DNA from: an uncultured Clostridia bacterium
GTDB taxonomy: Bacteria; Bacillota; Clostridia; Christensenellales; UBA1242
Assembly: GCA_934772045.1 (NCBI GenBank)
Contig: CAKVMH010000003.1
Coordinates: forward strand, 124,001-188,000
DNA: 64,000 nucleotides
Reading direction: 5' to 3'
Positions 16,845 to 25,678 of this stretch are shown piece after piece (positions within the stretch are counted from its first letter, which is position 1; the number at the start of each line of letters is the position of its first letter). The notes below the pieces were generated by a model that saw only the letters and a list, made by a program, of their open reading frames with translations, had not been told where the DNA came from and made no database searches. A program made the position numbers and the translations under genes.

Positions 16845-18491
16845 CTACTTCTCCTTATAGTACAATTTCACTTTGGAAAAGTACATAAATGCGTTCCAAA
16901 TTACAAACACAACGGCCACAATTAAAAGTTTTATCCAAACTGTTTCCAAATTTTCGTTAATAAGGAAATAGAATAGGAATGTGAAAATTGCAGAAACGAA
17001 AAATGCTGTAAGTGAGGCTTTAATTTCATTTGGATTATTTGTATGTTCGCCAGTGGTTGCGTATTGTTCATTTTGTGGGTTCATAATGTCCATTGAAGCC
17101 GACCAAAATAAATGCCCAGTGTAAATTGCACAAATTGACAACATAAGCATAATTGTGGTTAAAAGCGACAAATGCGCACTTTGTGCAAATATACCTACAG
17201 ATATTAAAATGGATATATTTATAAGTATTAAATTAATAAGTATTTTAGGGAAAAGCACTTTGCCATAACTTGATGGTGCTGTCTTGTTTAAATATGCGGA
17301 ACGTCCCTCTTCACTATAAATTTTTGCAATCATGCCGTTGCTTGAAAGTGAAATAAGCAAAATCATTAAAAGGTTGAATGCCATAGTCATAAGTGTACCA
17401 GATAAGCGTGTGTCCATTGCACTGAATATTTTGTTTAGCAAAAGTATAGATAGAGGCATTACTATAAAAATCAAGGCAATAGTGTTAAAACGTTTAGCCG
17501 AACGGACAGTCACAAGCAATTCTTTTTTAAAACTGCCCATAAATGCGGAGGATTTAACATTTTGTTTTGATTTCAACAAGGACGACTTTGTAAATTCAAA
17601 TGGTGAACTTGTCATTTTGAAGAAAAGCGGACGTATAAGCAAATATGTTAAACCAAAACTTAAAACTATTACACCGAAAATTGCCAATAATGCCAAACTT
17701 TGTTCACGCACAAAAAACTTATTTGTTATGCCAGAACGCCTGCCGACCATTGCAACGGCTAAATAATAGAGTGGGGCAAATTTGAGTGTAAAATTGTTAA
17801 GCATGTCCTGTATGTCCCAGAAAATTGTTCCCCAATTTGCAACTAGGTCAAGGTCGACTGGAATGGCGTTTATCATTTTAACAAGCCCCCAAATAAGCAG
17901 ACCTACAACCACAACAATAAATGAATATTTAATAATTTTAAACCTTTCAGCAAACATTTTTATTAACAATGCAGGAATAGACAAAAGCGCACCCACGCTT
18001 AATGTTAAAAGTGTAATTAAAAAGTTTGCAGGCAAAAGCCACAAAAAGAATAAAGCGGACATTTTATTTATTATCCCATAAGCCAAAATGACAGGAACAA
18101 TAAATGTTAAATTTCTTAAGAATTCGTAAATAAAATACACAATCCATTTGCTGAAAAACACTGTTGTACGGCTTGCTGGCATGGTTAGCAAAACTTGGTT
18201 ATCTTTGGCTAAATAAAGCCAATCGGTCAGCCCAAATGTGCATGTAATTAAACTTAAAATGAACATGATGGCAAACACCAACGCAAAAAAGTTAGTGTTT
18301 ATGCCGAAATTTAAAGAGGTCAACCTCAAATAAGAAACAATATAAAAACCCAAGTAAACTGCACCTGAAATGATAACGAACTTCAATATTGCAAACACAA
18401 TTTTAAAAATGAACGCCTTTTTGGATTGCAAAAACGACAAATCAAGTTTGTCTTTCAATTGCATCATAACAAGTGCTTTTAATGTTTTCAA
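16845..18491 (-). CDS. ABC exporter permease
   Basis: A 548-residue integral membrane protein with roughly 10-12 hydrophobic segments in two halves separated by a soluble region near residues 285-330. That layout is typical of ABC-2-like exporter permeases. I place the start at TTG 18491, 7 nt after AGGAGG; the first ATG pair is about 8 codons later. It lies 9 nt downstream of the ATPase gene and is read with it. The probable partner is the ATPase domain at the end of the 788-residue protein. Substrate unknown. Confidence 0.8.
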   Translation of the reverse strand: MKTLKALVMMQLKDKLDLSFLQSKKAFIFKIVFAILKFVIISGAVYLGFYIVSYLRLTSLNFGINTNFFALVFAIMFILSLITCTFGLTDWLYLAKDNQVLLTMPASRTTVFFSKWIVYFIYEFLRNLTFIVPVILAYGIINKMSALFFLWLLPANFLITLLTLSVGALLSIPALLIKMFAERFKIIKYSFIVVVVGLLIWGLVKMINAIPVDLDLVANWGTIFWDIQDMLNNFTLKFAPLYYLAVAMVGRRSGITNKFFVREQSLALLAIFGVIVLSFGLTYLLIRPLFFKMTSSPFEFTKSSLLKSKQNVKSSAFMGSFKKELLVTVRSAKRFNTIALIFIVMPLSILLLNKIFSAMDTRLSGTLMTMAFNLLMILLISLSSNGMIAKIYSEEGRSAYLNKTAPSSYGKVLFPKILINLILINISILISVGIFAQSAHLSLLTTIMLMLSICAIYTGHLFWSASMDIMNPQNEQYATTGEHTNNPNEIKASLTAFFVSAIFTFLFYFLINENLETVWIKLLIVAVVFVIWNAFMYFSKVKLYYKEK

Positions 18492-18500
18492 ATCGTCCTC

Positions 18501-20867
18501 CTAGTTAACTTTGCTTTGCTTTTTTGAGGCTTTGGCTGGTTGTTTTTTTGAAGATATTTTCTTATTTTCGTTGTTATCTTTAGTTTTCAATTCATTTTCA
18601 GGTTGTGCTAAATTTTCGTCTTTAGCTTTGCTTTTAGTTTCGGTGCCAGCTTTTTTGTCGTTAACTGGCGTAGCGGAAACGTCTGCTTCAATCGTGTTTA
18701 AATAAAATTGTTCAAGTGTTGTTTCTTTTTCTATTTCAGCAACAGACTTACATGCTAAAATGTGGCCTTTTTTAATGACTGCAATGCGGTCACAAATCTT
18801 TTCCACCACATCAATGATATGGCTTGAAAAGAACACAATGTTTCCCTTTTTAGCATGCTCTTTCATACATTCCTTAACTTGGAAAATGCTTGTTGGGTCA
18901 AGCCCAGTAAGCGGTTCATCCAAAATCCATACTTTAGGGTTGTGTATTAATGCTGAAATAATTGTGATTTTTTGCTTCATTCCGTGTGAATAGGTGTTAA
19001 TTCTATTGTCAATTGCTTCGTTCATGCTTAGTAAGTTAACATATTTTTCAATTGCTTCATCTCTGTCTTTTTTGCTTACATTATAAAGGTCTGCAATGTA
19101 ATTTATATATTCTCGCCCTGTCAGTTTTTCATAAAGTGCATAATGGTCTGGCACAAAGCCGATTTGACGTTTTGCCATAACAGGTTGTTTGTTCACCGAA
19201 TATCCGCAAACTAAAATTTCACCATCTGTAATAGGCTGAATGCCAACAATGCTTTTTATAATTGTGCTTTTACCTGCGCCATTTGGGCCCAAGAAACCGA
19301 AAATTTCACCACCATTAATTGTTAGGTTGGCGTCTTTAACGGCATATACATTACTTCGTCCGTACAGCTTTGAAAAGTTAATTAATTTTAATTGATTTGT
19401 TGATGTTAAATCCATTGGTTCTGTTTCACTCCTTCCATTTAATTGTGACATAAGTGCTAATTGGTCAAATTTTATTTTCTTGTTCCTTTTAGCCATATCT
19501 ATAAGCAAGTCCGCACCTTGGTAAGCCCATTCATACAAAAACCACATTCCAAGCCCTAACAGGACATAAACCAAGAAGAAAATGGTTTGATATATAGGGT
19601 AGAATATAAATGTAAGCCCTTTGATGTTAAACTGCCAAGTTGTGTTACGTAAATTTTCTGCCCAAGTGCCAAGTTTTTCGGCAATAAAATCGCTATTAAC
19701 AAAGAAATAGTCCACTTTTGCATAATTTGAAAACCATGCGTTGATAATCAAAATTAAAATAAAATAAACCGCAAATGCAACCATGCTGTATATGAATTGC
19801 TTTAGTTTTGGACGCTCATACACATGCAATGCAACAATGAGTGCAGGCATGAAGAAGGCAATGTAGTGGTTGATGTAAAACACTAAAATGCCGGTGTCAA
19901 ACATGTTCAATTCAGCAGAGTAGTTTGGCATAGCCATTGCTAGGAATGCACCTAGCACATTAATAAACAACGTGAAGTAAAACAGTTTGTCCCATTTAAA
20001 CATCAAGCATAATGGCACAATATACATCGCTGTGTTGCACAAATGGAATGGCCAACTTGTTATATTTAAAAAGCTTTCAAATTTGTGGTGCAATGAGAAT
20101 GAAATCAAAGTGCCAAGTGCAATGTAAAGCAGACACAAACGACAAGTTTCTTTGTCCTTGTGTTTTAAAAGGAAGTACAACAACACCGGCAACAATAAGC
20201 CAATATAGATTATCACGCGGTGCATAGGGTTAAGTGATTTGATTTGAACAATCAATTTTGCATGTCCAAACAAAGCTTTTATTGTGTATGCAGGCATCAC
20301 CGAAAGCAACATCAGTGGCACAATGTAAAAAAGTTTAAATAATTCCTTTTTCTCAACTTTAAATCTGCCTTCAGTTAAAAACACAGTTAAACTGTAACTA
20401 AACACAATTGCAAACTCAACCGCCATCAGTATCGCCCTAAAATTAAACGAGGCATAACCTGCTTTCCCAACAATGCCAATAGAGGCTGGGGTAAGGGCAA
20501 TTAAACAAACAAACGAAATTGGCAATGCAAAGAATTTAATGATGTTTGTCACAAAATCTTTTTTAATAAATGGATACAACACCAAGCATAACTGCAACGC
20601 ATACATAAACCAGTTTGTTAATATTGAAACAAATGTCAAAAACTTGTTGTCAAACTCAGCGCTCACAAGTTTGAAAGCGTCTTCAATCATATCTTTGCCA
20701 GACATGTATCTAACAAAAAACAAAATGCCAAGTATAATTGAAGCACACTTTAAATATAAATTTTTATTAAACCCTTTTTTATATTTTGCCAGTAAAAAAT
20801 ATGTGGCAAAAAACGTTAACATAACTAAGCATACGCAAATATATTGAGTTAAAACTGTCCAGCCCAT
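18501..20867 (-). CDS. Fusion: YwaF-like membrane domain plus ABC ATPase
   Basis: A 788-residue protein of three parts. Residues ~1-480 are integral membrane with ~12 or more segments; the part from ~215 on (HHKFESFLNITSWPFHLCNT, then PNYSAELNMFDTGILVFYIN) matches the YwaF/TIGR02206 family. Residues ~505-720 form a complete ABC ATPase: Walker A GPNGAGKST, signature SHGMKQKI (variant of LSGGQ), Walker B VWILDEPLTGLDP and H-loop SSHIIDV. The last ~65 residues are Lys/Glu-rich and disordered. ATG 20867 follows AAGGCGG. The ATPase would energise the permease encoded next. The fusion is unusual; the single uninterrupted frame argues against an assembly error. Confidence 0.85.
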   Translation of the reverse strand: MGWTVLTQYICVCLVMLTFFATYFLLAKYKKGFNKNLYLKCASIILGILFFVRYMSGKDMIEDAFKLVSAEFDNKFLTFVSILTNWFMYALQLCLVLYPFIKKDFVTNIIKFFALPISFVCLIALTPASIGIVGKAGYASFNFRAILMAVEFAIVFSYSLTVFLTEGRFKVEKKELFKLFYIVPLMLLSVMPAYTIKALFGHAKLIVQIKSLNPMHRVIIYIGLLLPVLLYFLLKHKDKETCRLCLLYIALGTLISFSLHHKFESFLNITSWPFHLCNTAMYIVPLCLMFKWDKLFYFTLFINVLGAFLAMAMPNYSAELNMFDTGILVFYINHYIAFFMPALIVALHVYERPKLKQFIYSMVAFAVYFILILIINAWFSNYAKVDYFFVNSDFIAEKLGTWAENLRNTTWQFNIKGLTFIFYPIYQTIFFLVYVLLGLGMWFLYEWAYQGADLLIDMAKRNKKIKFDQLALMSQLNGRSETEPMDLTSTNQLKLINFSKLYGRSNVYAVKDANLTINGGEIFGFLGPNGAGKSTIIKSIVGIQPITDGEILVCGYSVNKQPVMAKRQIGFVPDHYALYEKLTGREYINYIADLYNVSKKDRDEAIEKYVNLLSMNEAIDNRINTYSHGMKQKITIISALIHNPKVWILDEPLTGLDPTSIFQVKECMKEHAKKGNIVFFSSHIIDVVEKICDRIAVIKKGHILACKSVAEIEKETTLEQFYLNTIEADVSATPVNDKKAGTETKSKAKDENLAQPENELKTKDNNENKKISSKKQPAKASKKQSKVN

Positions 20868-21275
20868 ATAACCGCCTTATTCATTTTATTTATAGTATTT
20901 TAAACCTTGTGACACAGGAATTTAAGCACACAAAGATATTATATTATTTTTCAAATACTACCATTTTCGACAAAATTTTGCAAACTAAATTTTAACTTCA
21001 CAAATATTTAAGTTAAAACTAATTATATTTTGCTTCAAAATTTATAAAAAATGTTAAAATTGAAGTTATTATTGTTGTTTGCAAAGCAAATAAAAAATTT
21101 GACGCACGACGTGTCAAATTTCAAAAAAATAAATTAAATATGCAAAATTCCATTGATTTTTATTGTTTTTTGCTGATTTTTTGTTAAATTTTATATTTTT
21201 TTGCAGTTTTTTATATAAAAAAATAAAAAGTTTAATGCAAACAAGGTGTTGTTCTTATTATATTTTTTTACATTT
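20868..21275. other. AT-rich intergenic region between convergent-free minus-strand operons
   Basis: This 408-base stretch contains no credible reading frame. It includes the presumed promoter area of the ABC operon (no clear consensus seen) and the terminator of the dus-PPTase unit at 21092-21121. Confidence 0.5.
21092..21121 (-). terminator. Terminator of the dus-PPTase transcription unit
   Basis: A 9-bp stem (AAATTTGAC / GTCAAATTT) with a 9-nt loop; on the minus strand it is followed by a T-rich tract. It lies ~155 bases after the PPTase stop. Confidence 0.55.
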
Positions 21276-21842
21276 TCATTTACGTGTTAAATATTTAATA
21301 CACAATGCATAATTATTTTTTTGTTTGTCTTTTAATGTTTTACAAACTTTATTCAATTTGAATTTAGGGTTTTTCAATTCTTCTTCGTTGTTTATAAGTT
21401 TAATTAGGCTTTCGTATTCTACCCAGTGTTTGGCGTATGCTAGGTTAGCATTTTTGCTTTTTAAAATTTTATTTGTTTCTGTTTTTCCAAAATACCTTTC
21501 ACATAATTTAATGTTTGGTGTTTTTTCAATTTGCACATCAATGCCGACGGGGCAATCACACAAGGCAACAGCAACAATATTACCACTATGTGAAATGTTA
21601 AAATATAAGCCAACATCTTCAAAGTCAAACTCAGGTTTATTGTTTTCCGTAACGATTCTTAACTTATCTAATTCAATATTTTTTTCCGCTAACATCTTTT
21701 TTAAAATTTGATATGAAACAAAAACACGCAACTTATCTTTTTCATTTTTATATTCGTAAAAACGATGCAAAAAGTGGGCGGATAAAATTGATTCGCCATT
21801 GTATTGCATATCGGAAATGTCGCAATATTCAAATTCTAACAT
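21276..21842 (-). CDS. Sfp-type 4'-phosphopantetheinyl transferase
   Basis: A 188-residue enzyme that would transfer phosphopantetheine from CoA to a carrier-protein serine. Visible motifs: FNISHSG at 81-87, VGIDVQ at 99-104 with the metal ligand D102, and W140-VEYESLIK, equivalent to the family's WxxKExxxK. The Lys before the catalytic Glu is replaced by Tyr (Y143), while E144 is kept. It is short for an Sfp-group protein (usually 210-240). It lies ~40 nt downstream of dus and has no strong ribosome-binding site. It could serve acyl carrier protein in place of AcpS or a secondary pathway. Confidence in the family is good, in full activity moderate. Confidence 0.78.
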   Translation of the reverse strand: MLEFEYCDISDMQYNGESILSAHFLHRFYEYKNEKDKLRVFVSYQILKKMLAEKNIELDKLRIVTENNKPEFDFEDVGLYFNISHSGNIVAVALCDCPVGIDVQIEKTPNIKLCERYFGKTETNKILKSKNANLAYAKHWVEYESLIKLINNEEELKNPKFKLNKVCKTLKDKQKNNYALCIKYLTRK

Positions 21843-21883
21843 GTCATTTAATCTTACAAGATTAGTTGCAAGTAAAGTTAGTA

Positions 21884-22798
21884 CTAATCTGGCAATTCGT
21901 TAATTAAATCTTCAACTTCTTTTAATGTGGTGAATTGCATAATTTTTAGTTTTGTTTGCGTTGCAAGTGGGGTGGATTTAACATACCACATTAGGTGCTT
22001 TTTAAAATATGCAATCAAAGTTTTTTCGGTCCTAAAATAAGTTTTAAGCATGTTTAGGTGTGTCACTATCGCTAGCTTCTTGCTGTAAGGCGCACTTATT
22101 CCTTTAAGTTCGCAGAAAATTTCAGGGTTGCCCATAGCGTTACGCCCAATCATAACTCCGGCGCAACCAATTTTTTTTGCAAACTCAACATCATGCTTGC
22201 TTTTGATGTCGCCCGACCAGAAAACAGGAATATTAACGGTTTTAACAAGTTTTTCATATGCGGATTTATCCACATTTCCAGCATAGCCTTGCTCGCGCGT
22301 TCTTGCATGTAGTGTTAAAAATGCCACACCACATTCTACACACATTTTGGCAAATTTAATGTAATTTTCGTTACCATCAATGCCAAGCCTAAATTTTACT
22401 GAAACAGGTTTTGATGTGTTTTTAACCATTGCGGAAATTACATTGCGTGAATTTTCTATATTTTTCATCATTGCGCTTCCGTCATGATTTTTAACAATTT
22501 TTGGGGCGGGGCAACCACAGTTTAGGTCGAAAAAATCAAAATGATTAAATGCAGGATTGTTAATTAAATGTGCAATATTTGCGTCGTGAAAAAACACTTG
22601 GCAACCGCGCATGGCGTTCGCTTCTTCCCTAAGCATTTTTGCGGTTTGTTTGCTGTTATTTTCAAACGCTTTCAAACTAATCATTTCTGTGACAACCATG
22701 TCTGCACCAAAATCCGCACATATCTTTCTAAATGCAAAATCGGTAACGCCTGCCATAGGTGCTAAAGCATAGATAAATTTATTAAATTTCAATTTCAT
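21884..22798 (-). CDS. dus: tRNA-dihydrouridine synthase
   Basis: FMN-dependent enzyme reducing uridines in the tRNA D-loop, 304 residues. Motifs: APMAGVTDFAFRKIC at 13-27, DLNCGCPAPK with catalytic Cys near C96, VSVKFRLG, TLHARTREQGY, and the FMN-phosphate loop WSGDIKS followed by GVMIGRNAMGNP. It is closest to the DusB/Dus group but lacks part of the C-terminal helical domain. I use ATG 22798 (MKLKFNKF) rather than the upstream TTG, because TATAAT ends only 6 nt before it. The mRNA is then leaderless. It is transcribed with the PPTase gene. Confidence 0.93.
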   Translation of the reverse strand: MKLKFNKFIYALAPMAGVTDFAFRKICADFGADMVVTEMISLKAFENNSKQTAKMLREEANAMRGCQVFFHDANIAHLINNPAFNHFDFFDLNCGCPAPKIVKNHDGSAMMKNIENSRNVISAMVKNTSKPVSVKFRLGIDGNENYIKFAKMCVECGVAFLTLHARTREQGYAGNVDKSAYEKLVKTVNIPVFWSGDIKSKHDVEFAKKIGCAGVMIGRNAMGNPEIFCELKGISAPYSKKLAIVTHLNMLKTYFRTEKTLIAYFKKHLMWYVKSTPLATQTKLKIMQFTTLKEVEDLINELPD

Positions 22799-22804
22799 GT
22801 TGCT

Positions 22805-22833
22805 ATTATACAAAAAAAATAAAAAGAAAACAA
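22805..22833 (-). promoter_or_regulatory. Leaderless-type promoter of dus
   Basis: Minus strand: TTGTTT (22828-22833), 17-nt spacer, TATAAT (22805-22810), then 6 nt to the ATG. Transcription should start at about the A of the start codon. No Shine-Dalgarno is present. Confidence 0.7.
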
Positions 22834-23107
22834 TCTTTACGTAAATATATTTACCTTTACTCGCAATTGAAAATGCTTTGTGTAATTATGTGTCTTTAAA
22901 CTGCAATTTTTTTTGAAAACAACAATAAATTTTTAAAAATTTAAAAAATTCTATAAAAAAATTAAAATATTTTATAAAAAAATTAAAATTTTTCATAAAA
23001 ATCAAACATTTTCCGTATTTTTAGCGAAAAATCTAAAAATTTTTTAATTTTTTAAGATTAAAGATACATTTACAAATATTTTATTTTTTTTTACAAACGC
23101 TAAAATT

Positions 23108-24625
23108 ATGAAAAAGAATAATTTATTTGCAGGTGCGTTGGTATTGTCAGTTGGCGGAGTGCTGGCTAAAATCTTCAGTGCGCTTTATAGAATTTTTTTA
23201 ACACGAATTTTAGGTGGCGAAGGTATTGGGCTTTATCAATTGGTTTTCCCTTTGTATTCTTTGTGTGTGGTGCTGGCAACTGCTGGGCTTCCTATGGCAA
23301 TTTCAAAAGTTATCTCTAAGCACCAAAACTGCCAAACGCAAATTGTTAAAAAGTGCCTTATAGTCACAAGTGTGTTGGCATTAAGTTTAACTTTAATTTT
23401 AGCATTGTGCAGTAAAAGTTTGGCGGGCTTGCAAGGGCAGAAAGAAATCTTTATATGTTATATTATACTTGCACCAACAATCATTTTAATTAGTGCCAGC
23501 AGTGTTTTAAGGGGGTATTTTCAAGGGTTTAATTATTTCACGCCAAGCACAGTCGCAAATATAACCGAGCAATTCATAAAAATGGTGTTTGGCTTAATTT
23601 TGAGTGCGTCGTTAATCAAAATAAGTTTGCTTGCGTCAATCATTGGCGCAATGATTGCAATTGTTATCAGCGAATTGTTTTCACTTGCTTTGTTATTAAT
23701 ATATTTCAAACGAAATCCACCTAAAAAACAATGTGACGGGGAAACTGTAACAATAAAAGAAATTTTTGGCGACATATTGCCTATAACATTAACCAATGTT
23801 ATTTTGCCTATTAGCTCTTTTGTGGACAGTTTACTTGTGGTTAATTTGCTTGCAATTAATTTTACAAAACAAATGTCGGTTTTCTTGTATGGGCTGGAAT
23901 CAGGTGCGGTAGGCTCGCTTGTCAGTTTACCAACCATATTCTCATTTGCAATTGCCAGTGTTTTGTTGCCAGGGCTTACGAACAGAAACCACATTTATAA
24001 CAAAACACATAAATTGGCACTAGGTATGAAAATTACTTTAATAATAACGCTTCCATGCGTTGTGTGTTTTACTTTCATTCCTTCGCAAATTATAAAATTA
24101 TTGTATGCCGACAAACTCTCAGGCTTTGGTGTGGAAGGTTTAAATATCGCTTATCGATTGCTTACAATTTCTGGCTTTGGTGTAGTGTTCCTTGCAATAA
24201 ATCAACTATATTCAAGTTGTTTACAGGCAATGGAAAGGCGTATTGCAACAATCCGCAATTTGTTTTTAGCGGTTATTGTGAAATTTGTAATTGAATTAAT
24301 TTTCTTGCCAAGCATTATGATAAACATTTACGCATTGGCGGTGGGCAATACTGCATGTTATGCGGTTGCAATGATACTTAACCATATGGAAATTAAAGAA
24401 ATTTTTCCGCTGAAATTTGACTATCTATTCATGTGTAAATTGTTGCTAGCAAATGTAATAATGCTGTTCGTTTTAATTTCAATTTTAACAATTTGTCAAA
24501 CTTCAATTTGCATTTTATTAAGCATTGCAATTTCTGGCTTTATATATTTAATTACTTTGTTTGCTTTAAAAATTTTCAATAATAAAGATAAAGCAATGTT
24601 TAAATATGTTATGCAGAAAGGTTAA
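23108..24625 (+). CDS. MurJ/SpoVB-like polysaccharide or lipid II flippase
   Basis: A 505-residue membrane protein of the MOP (MATE-like) superfamily with 14 predicted segments. It opens with LFAGALVLSVGGVLAKIFSA and RIFLTRILGGEGIGLYQLVF, the signature of SpoVB/MurJ/YtgP-type flippases, and keeps the second-half ILPISSFVDSLLV and SVFLYGLESG motifs. It probably moves lipid-linked peptidoglycan or cortex precursor across the membrane. ATG 23108 has no ribosome-binding site; the upstream 290 bases are extremely AT-rich with a 21-bp tandem repeat (TATAAAAAAATTAAAAT at 22952 and 22973). It stands alone between divergent dus and HU. Confidence 0.85.
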   Translation: MKKNNLFAGALVLSVGGVLAKIFSALYRIFLTRILGGEGIGLYQLVFPLYSLCVVLATAGLPMAISKVISKHQNCQTQIVKKCLIVTSVLALSLTLILALCSKSLAGLQGQKEIFICYIILAPTIILISASSVLRGYFQGFNYFTPSTVANITEQFIKMVFGLILSASLIKISLLASIIGAMIAIVISELFSLALLLIYFKRNPPKKQCDGETVTIKEIFGDILPITLTNVILPISSFVDSLLVVNLLAINFTKQMSVFLYGLESGAVGSLVSLPTIFSFAIASVLLPGLTNRNHIYNKTHKLALGMKITLIITLPCVVCFTFIPSQIIKLLYADKLSGFGVEGLNIAYRLLTISGFGVVFLAINQLYSSCLQAMERRIATIRNLFLAVIVKFVIELIFLPSIMINIYALAVGNTACYAVAMILNHMEIKEIFPLKFDYLFMCKLLLANVIMLFVLISILTICQTSICILLSIAISGFIYLITLFALKIFNNKDKAMFKYVMQKG

Positions 24626-24867
24626 CAAAAAAATGCTTTAAATTTGATTAAATTTTATTTTTTGGTCAACAACCTTATTGTGAATACAAAAATCTTTTAA
24701 TAATTGGGTTTTTAATGTAAAAAATCACTGCATGTAAACACTGAAAATTTAAATATTTTAAAAACATGCTTGTATAAAATTTAATGGCATAAAAAATAAA
24801 GTGAGCATATGACACAAAATAAACCCAAATATTAAGTTTGAAATGTTAAATGATAAAAGGAGTTAAA

Positions 24868-25140
24868 ATGAACAAAAATGAATTCATAAGCCAAGTAAAC
24901 AATAAAATAGGGTTAACCAAAAAAGATTGCAAACTATGTTTAGAAACAATTATTACTGTTATAAAAGACGCCCTAAAACACGGCGAAAGTGTAACACTTT
25001 CAAACTTCGGCAAATTTAAAGTTAATCAAATTAAATCAAAACCGATGTATAGCTTCAAAACAGGGCAAACCTATGTCGCCGAGCCACGCAGGGCACCAGT
25101 TTTCAAAGCAAGCGACAATTTAAAACGCAGCGTGAAATAA
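24868..25140 (+). CDS. hup: DNA-binding protein HU
   Basis: A 90-residue histone-like protein, the exact family length. It has the N-terminal helical pair (MNKNEFISQVNNKIGLTKKD), the core VTLSNFGKFKVNQI, and the C-terminal arm with EPRRAPVFKASDNLKRSVK; the usual GRNP loop is replaced by FKTGQTY. ATG 24868 follows AAAGGAG at ideal spacing. The frame continues upstream to another ATG (24850) that precedes the ribosome-binding site, so I reject the longer form. It is monocistronic and followed by a terminator at 25264. Confidence 0.95.
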   Translation: MNKNEFISQVNNKIGLTKKDCKLCLETIITVIKDALKHGESVTLSNFGKFKVNQIKSKPMYSFKTGQTYVAEPRRAPVFKASDNLKRSVK

Positions 25141-25263
25141 AATGCAATGAAACACAATGTTGTTTTTGGTTAACAAACCATAATGTACAAAAATAAATTT
25201 TATTATCAATAAAAACAAAAAGCAAGTGTTAGTCAACGCTATTTGAAACTAGCAAAATATAAG

Positions 25264-25295
25264 CACTTTAATCTACAAAAGATTAAGGTGTTTTT
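25264..25295 (+). terminator. Rho-independent terminator after HU
   Basis: A 10-bp stem (CACTTTAATC / GATTAAGGTG, one T-G pair), 7-nt loop, then T5. Confidence 0.85.
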
Positions 25296-25320
25296 CCTCT
25301 CTCTTAACTAAAAAAAGAAA

Positions 25321-25395
25321 CAAATATTACTGACATTGTCAAGGATTGTCGCAAATAGCGACATACACTTTAACCTTGACAACAAAGAATATTTG
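25321..25395. repeat. Nested three-arm inverted repeat
   Basis: The outer arms are CAAATATT (25321-25328) and AATATTTG (25388-25395). The middle arms are TTGTCAAGG (25336-25344) and CCTTGACAA (25374-25382). The inner arms are TGTCGC and GCGACA (25347-25352 / 25358-25363). All are perfect and centred on one axis. There is no T-run, so this is not a plain terminator. It could be a protein-binding site, a recombination site or RNA structure. Confidence 0.7.
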
Positions 25396-25429
25396 TTTAC
25401 CATAATAAGAAAAAGAAGAAAAAATAACA

Positions 25430-25476
25430 GCAAAAAGCGAAAGTGTGTTATGTTTACCAACACTTTCGCTTTTTGC
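25430..25476. terminator. Strong perfect hairpin, 17-bp stem
   Basis: The arms at 25430-25446 and 25460-25476 (GCAAAAAGCGAAAGTGT and its complement) are perfectly paired around a 13-nt loop. U-rich arms allow termination in either direction. No adjacent gene obviously needs it. Confidence 0.6.
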
Positions 25477-25499
25477 ATTCTTTAATTTAGTTTATAAGT

Positions 25500-25555
25500 G
25501 TGTGCTTGTCTTCGGTGGAGCATAGCGACACCGACTTGTATCAAGACAAGCACAC
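25500..25555. repeat. Nested hairpin with 13-bp outer stem
   Basis: The outer arms are GTGTGCTTGTCTT (25500-25512) and AAGACAAGCACAC (25543-25555). Inside, TCGGTG and CACCGA (25512-25517 / 25529-25534) form a second stem. It is GC-richer than its surroundings. No T-run. Confidence 0.65.
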
Positions 25556-25678
25556 GTTTAAATGCCAATTCATAATTTAAGGAATCTTTTTAAGTTAATT
25601 TTAAATTTATTAAAATATTGATACAAAATTAATATTTTTGTGTTATAATATATCTATATTTTAAAGGAGTATCAATTT

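Larger units (their letters stand above)
25141..25678. other. Hairpin-rich intergenic region before the type II RM pair
   Basis: These 538 bases carry four strong inverted repeats in 300 bases, annotated separately, and no credible open frame. The region separates HU from the restriction gene and may mark an insertion boundary or a structured RNA. Confidence 0.6.

Noticed and set aside
23084..23108. Leaderless promoter for the SpoVB-like gene
   Set aside because: TAAAAT lies only 1 nt before the ATG and no -35 fits; the AT-rich context makes such boxes common by chance.
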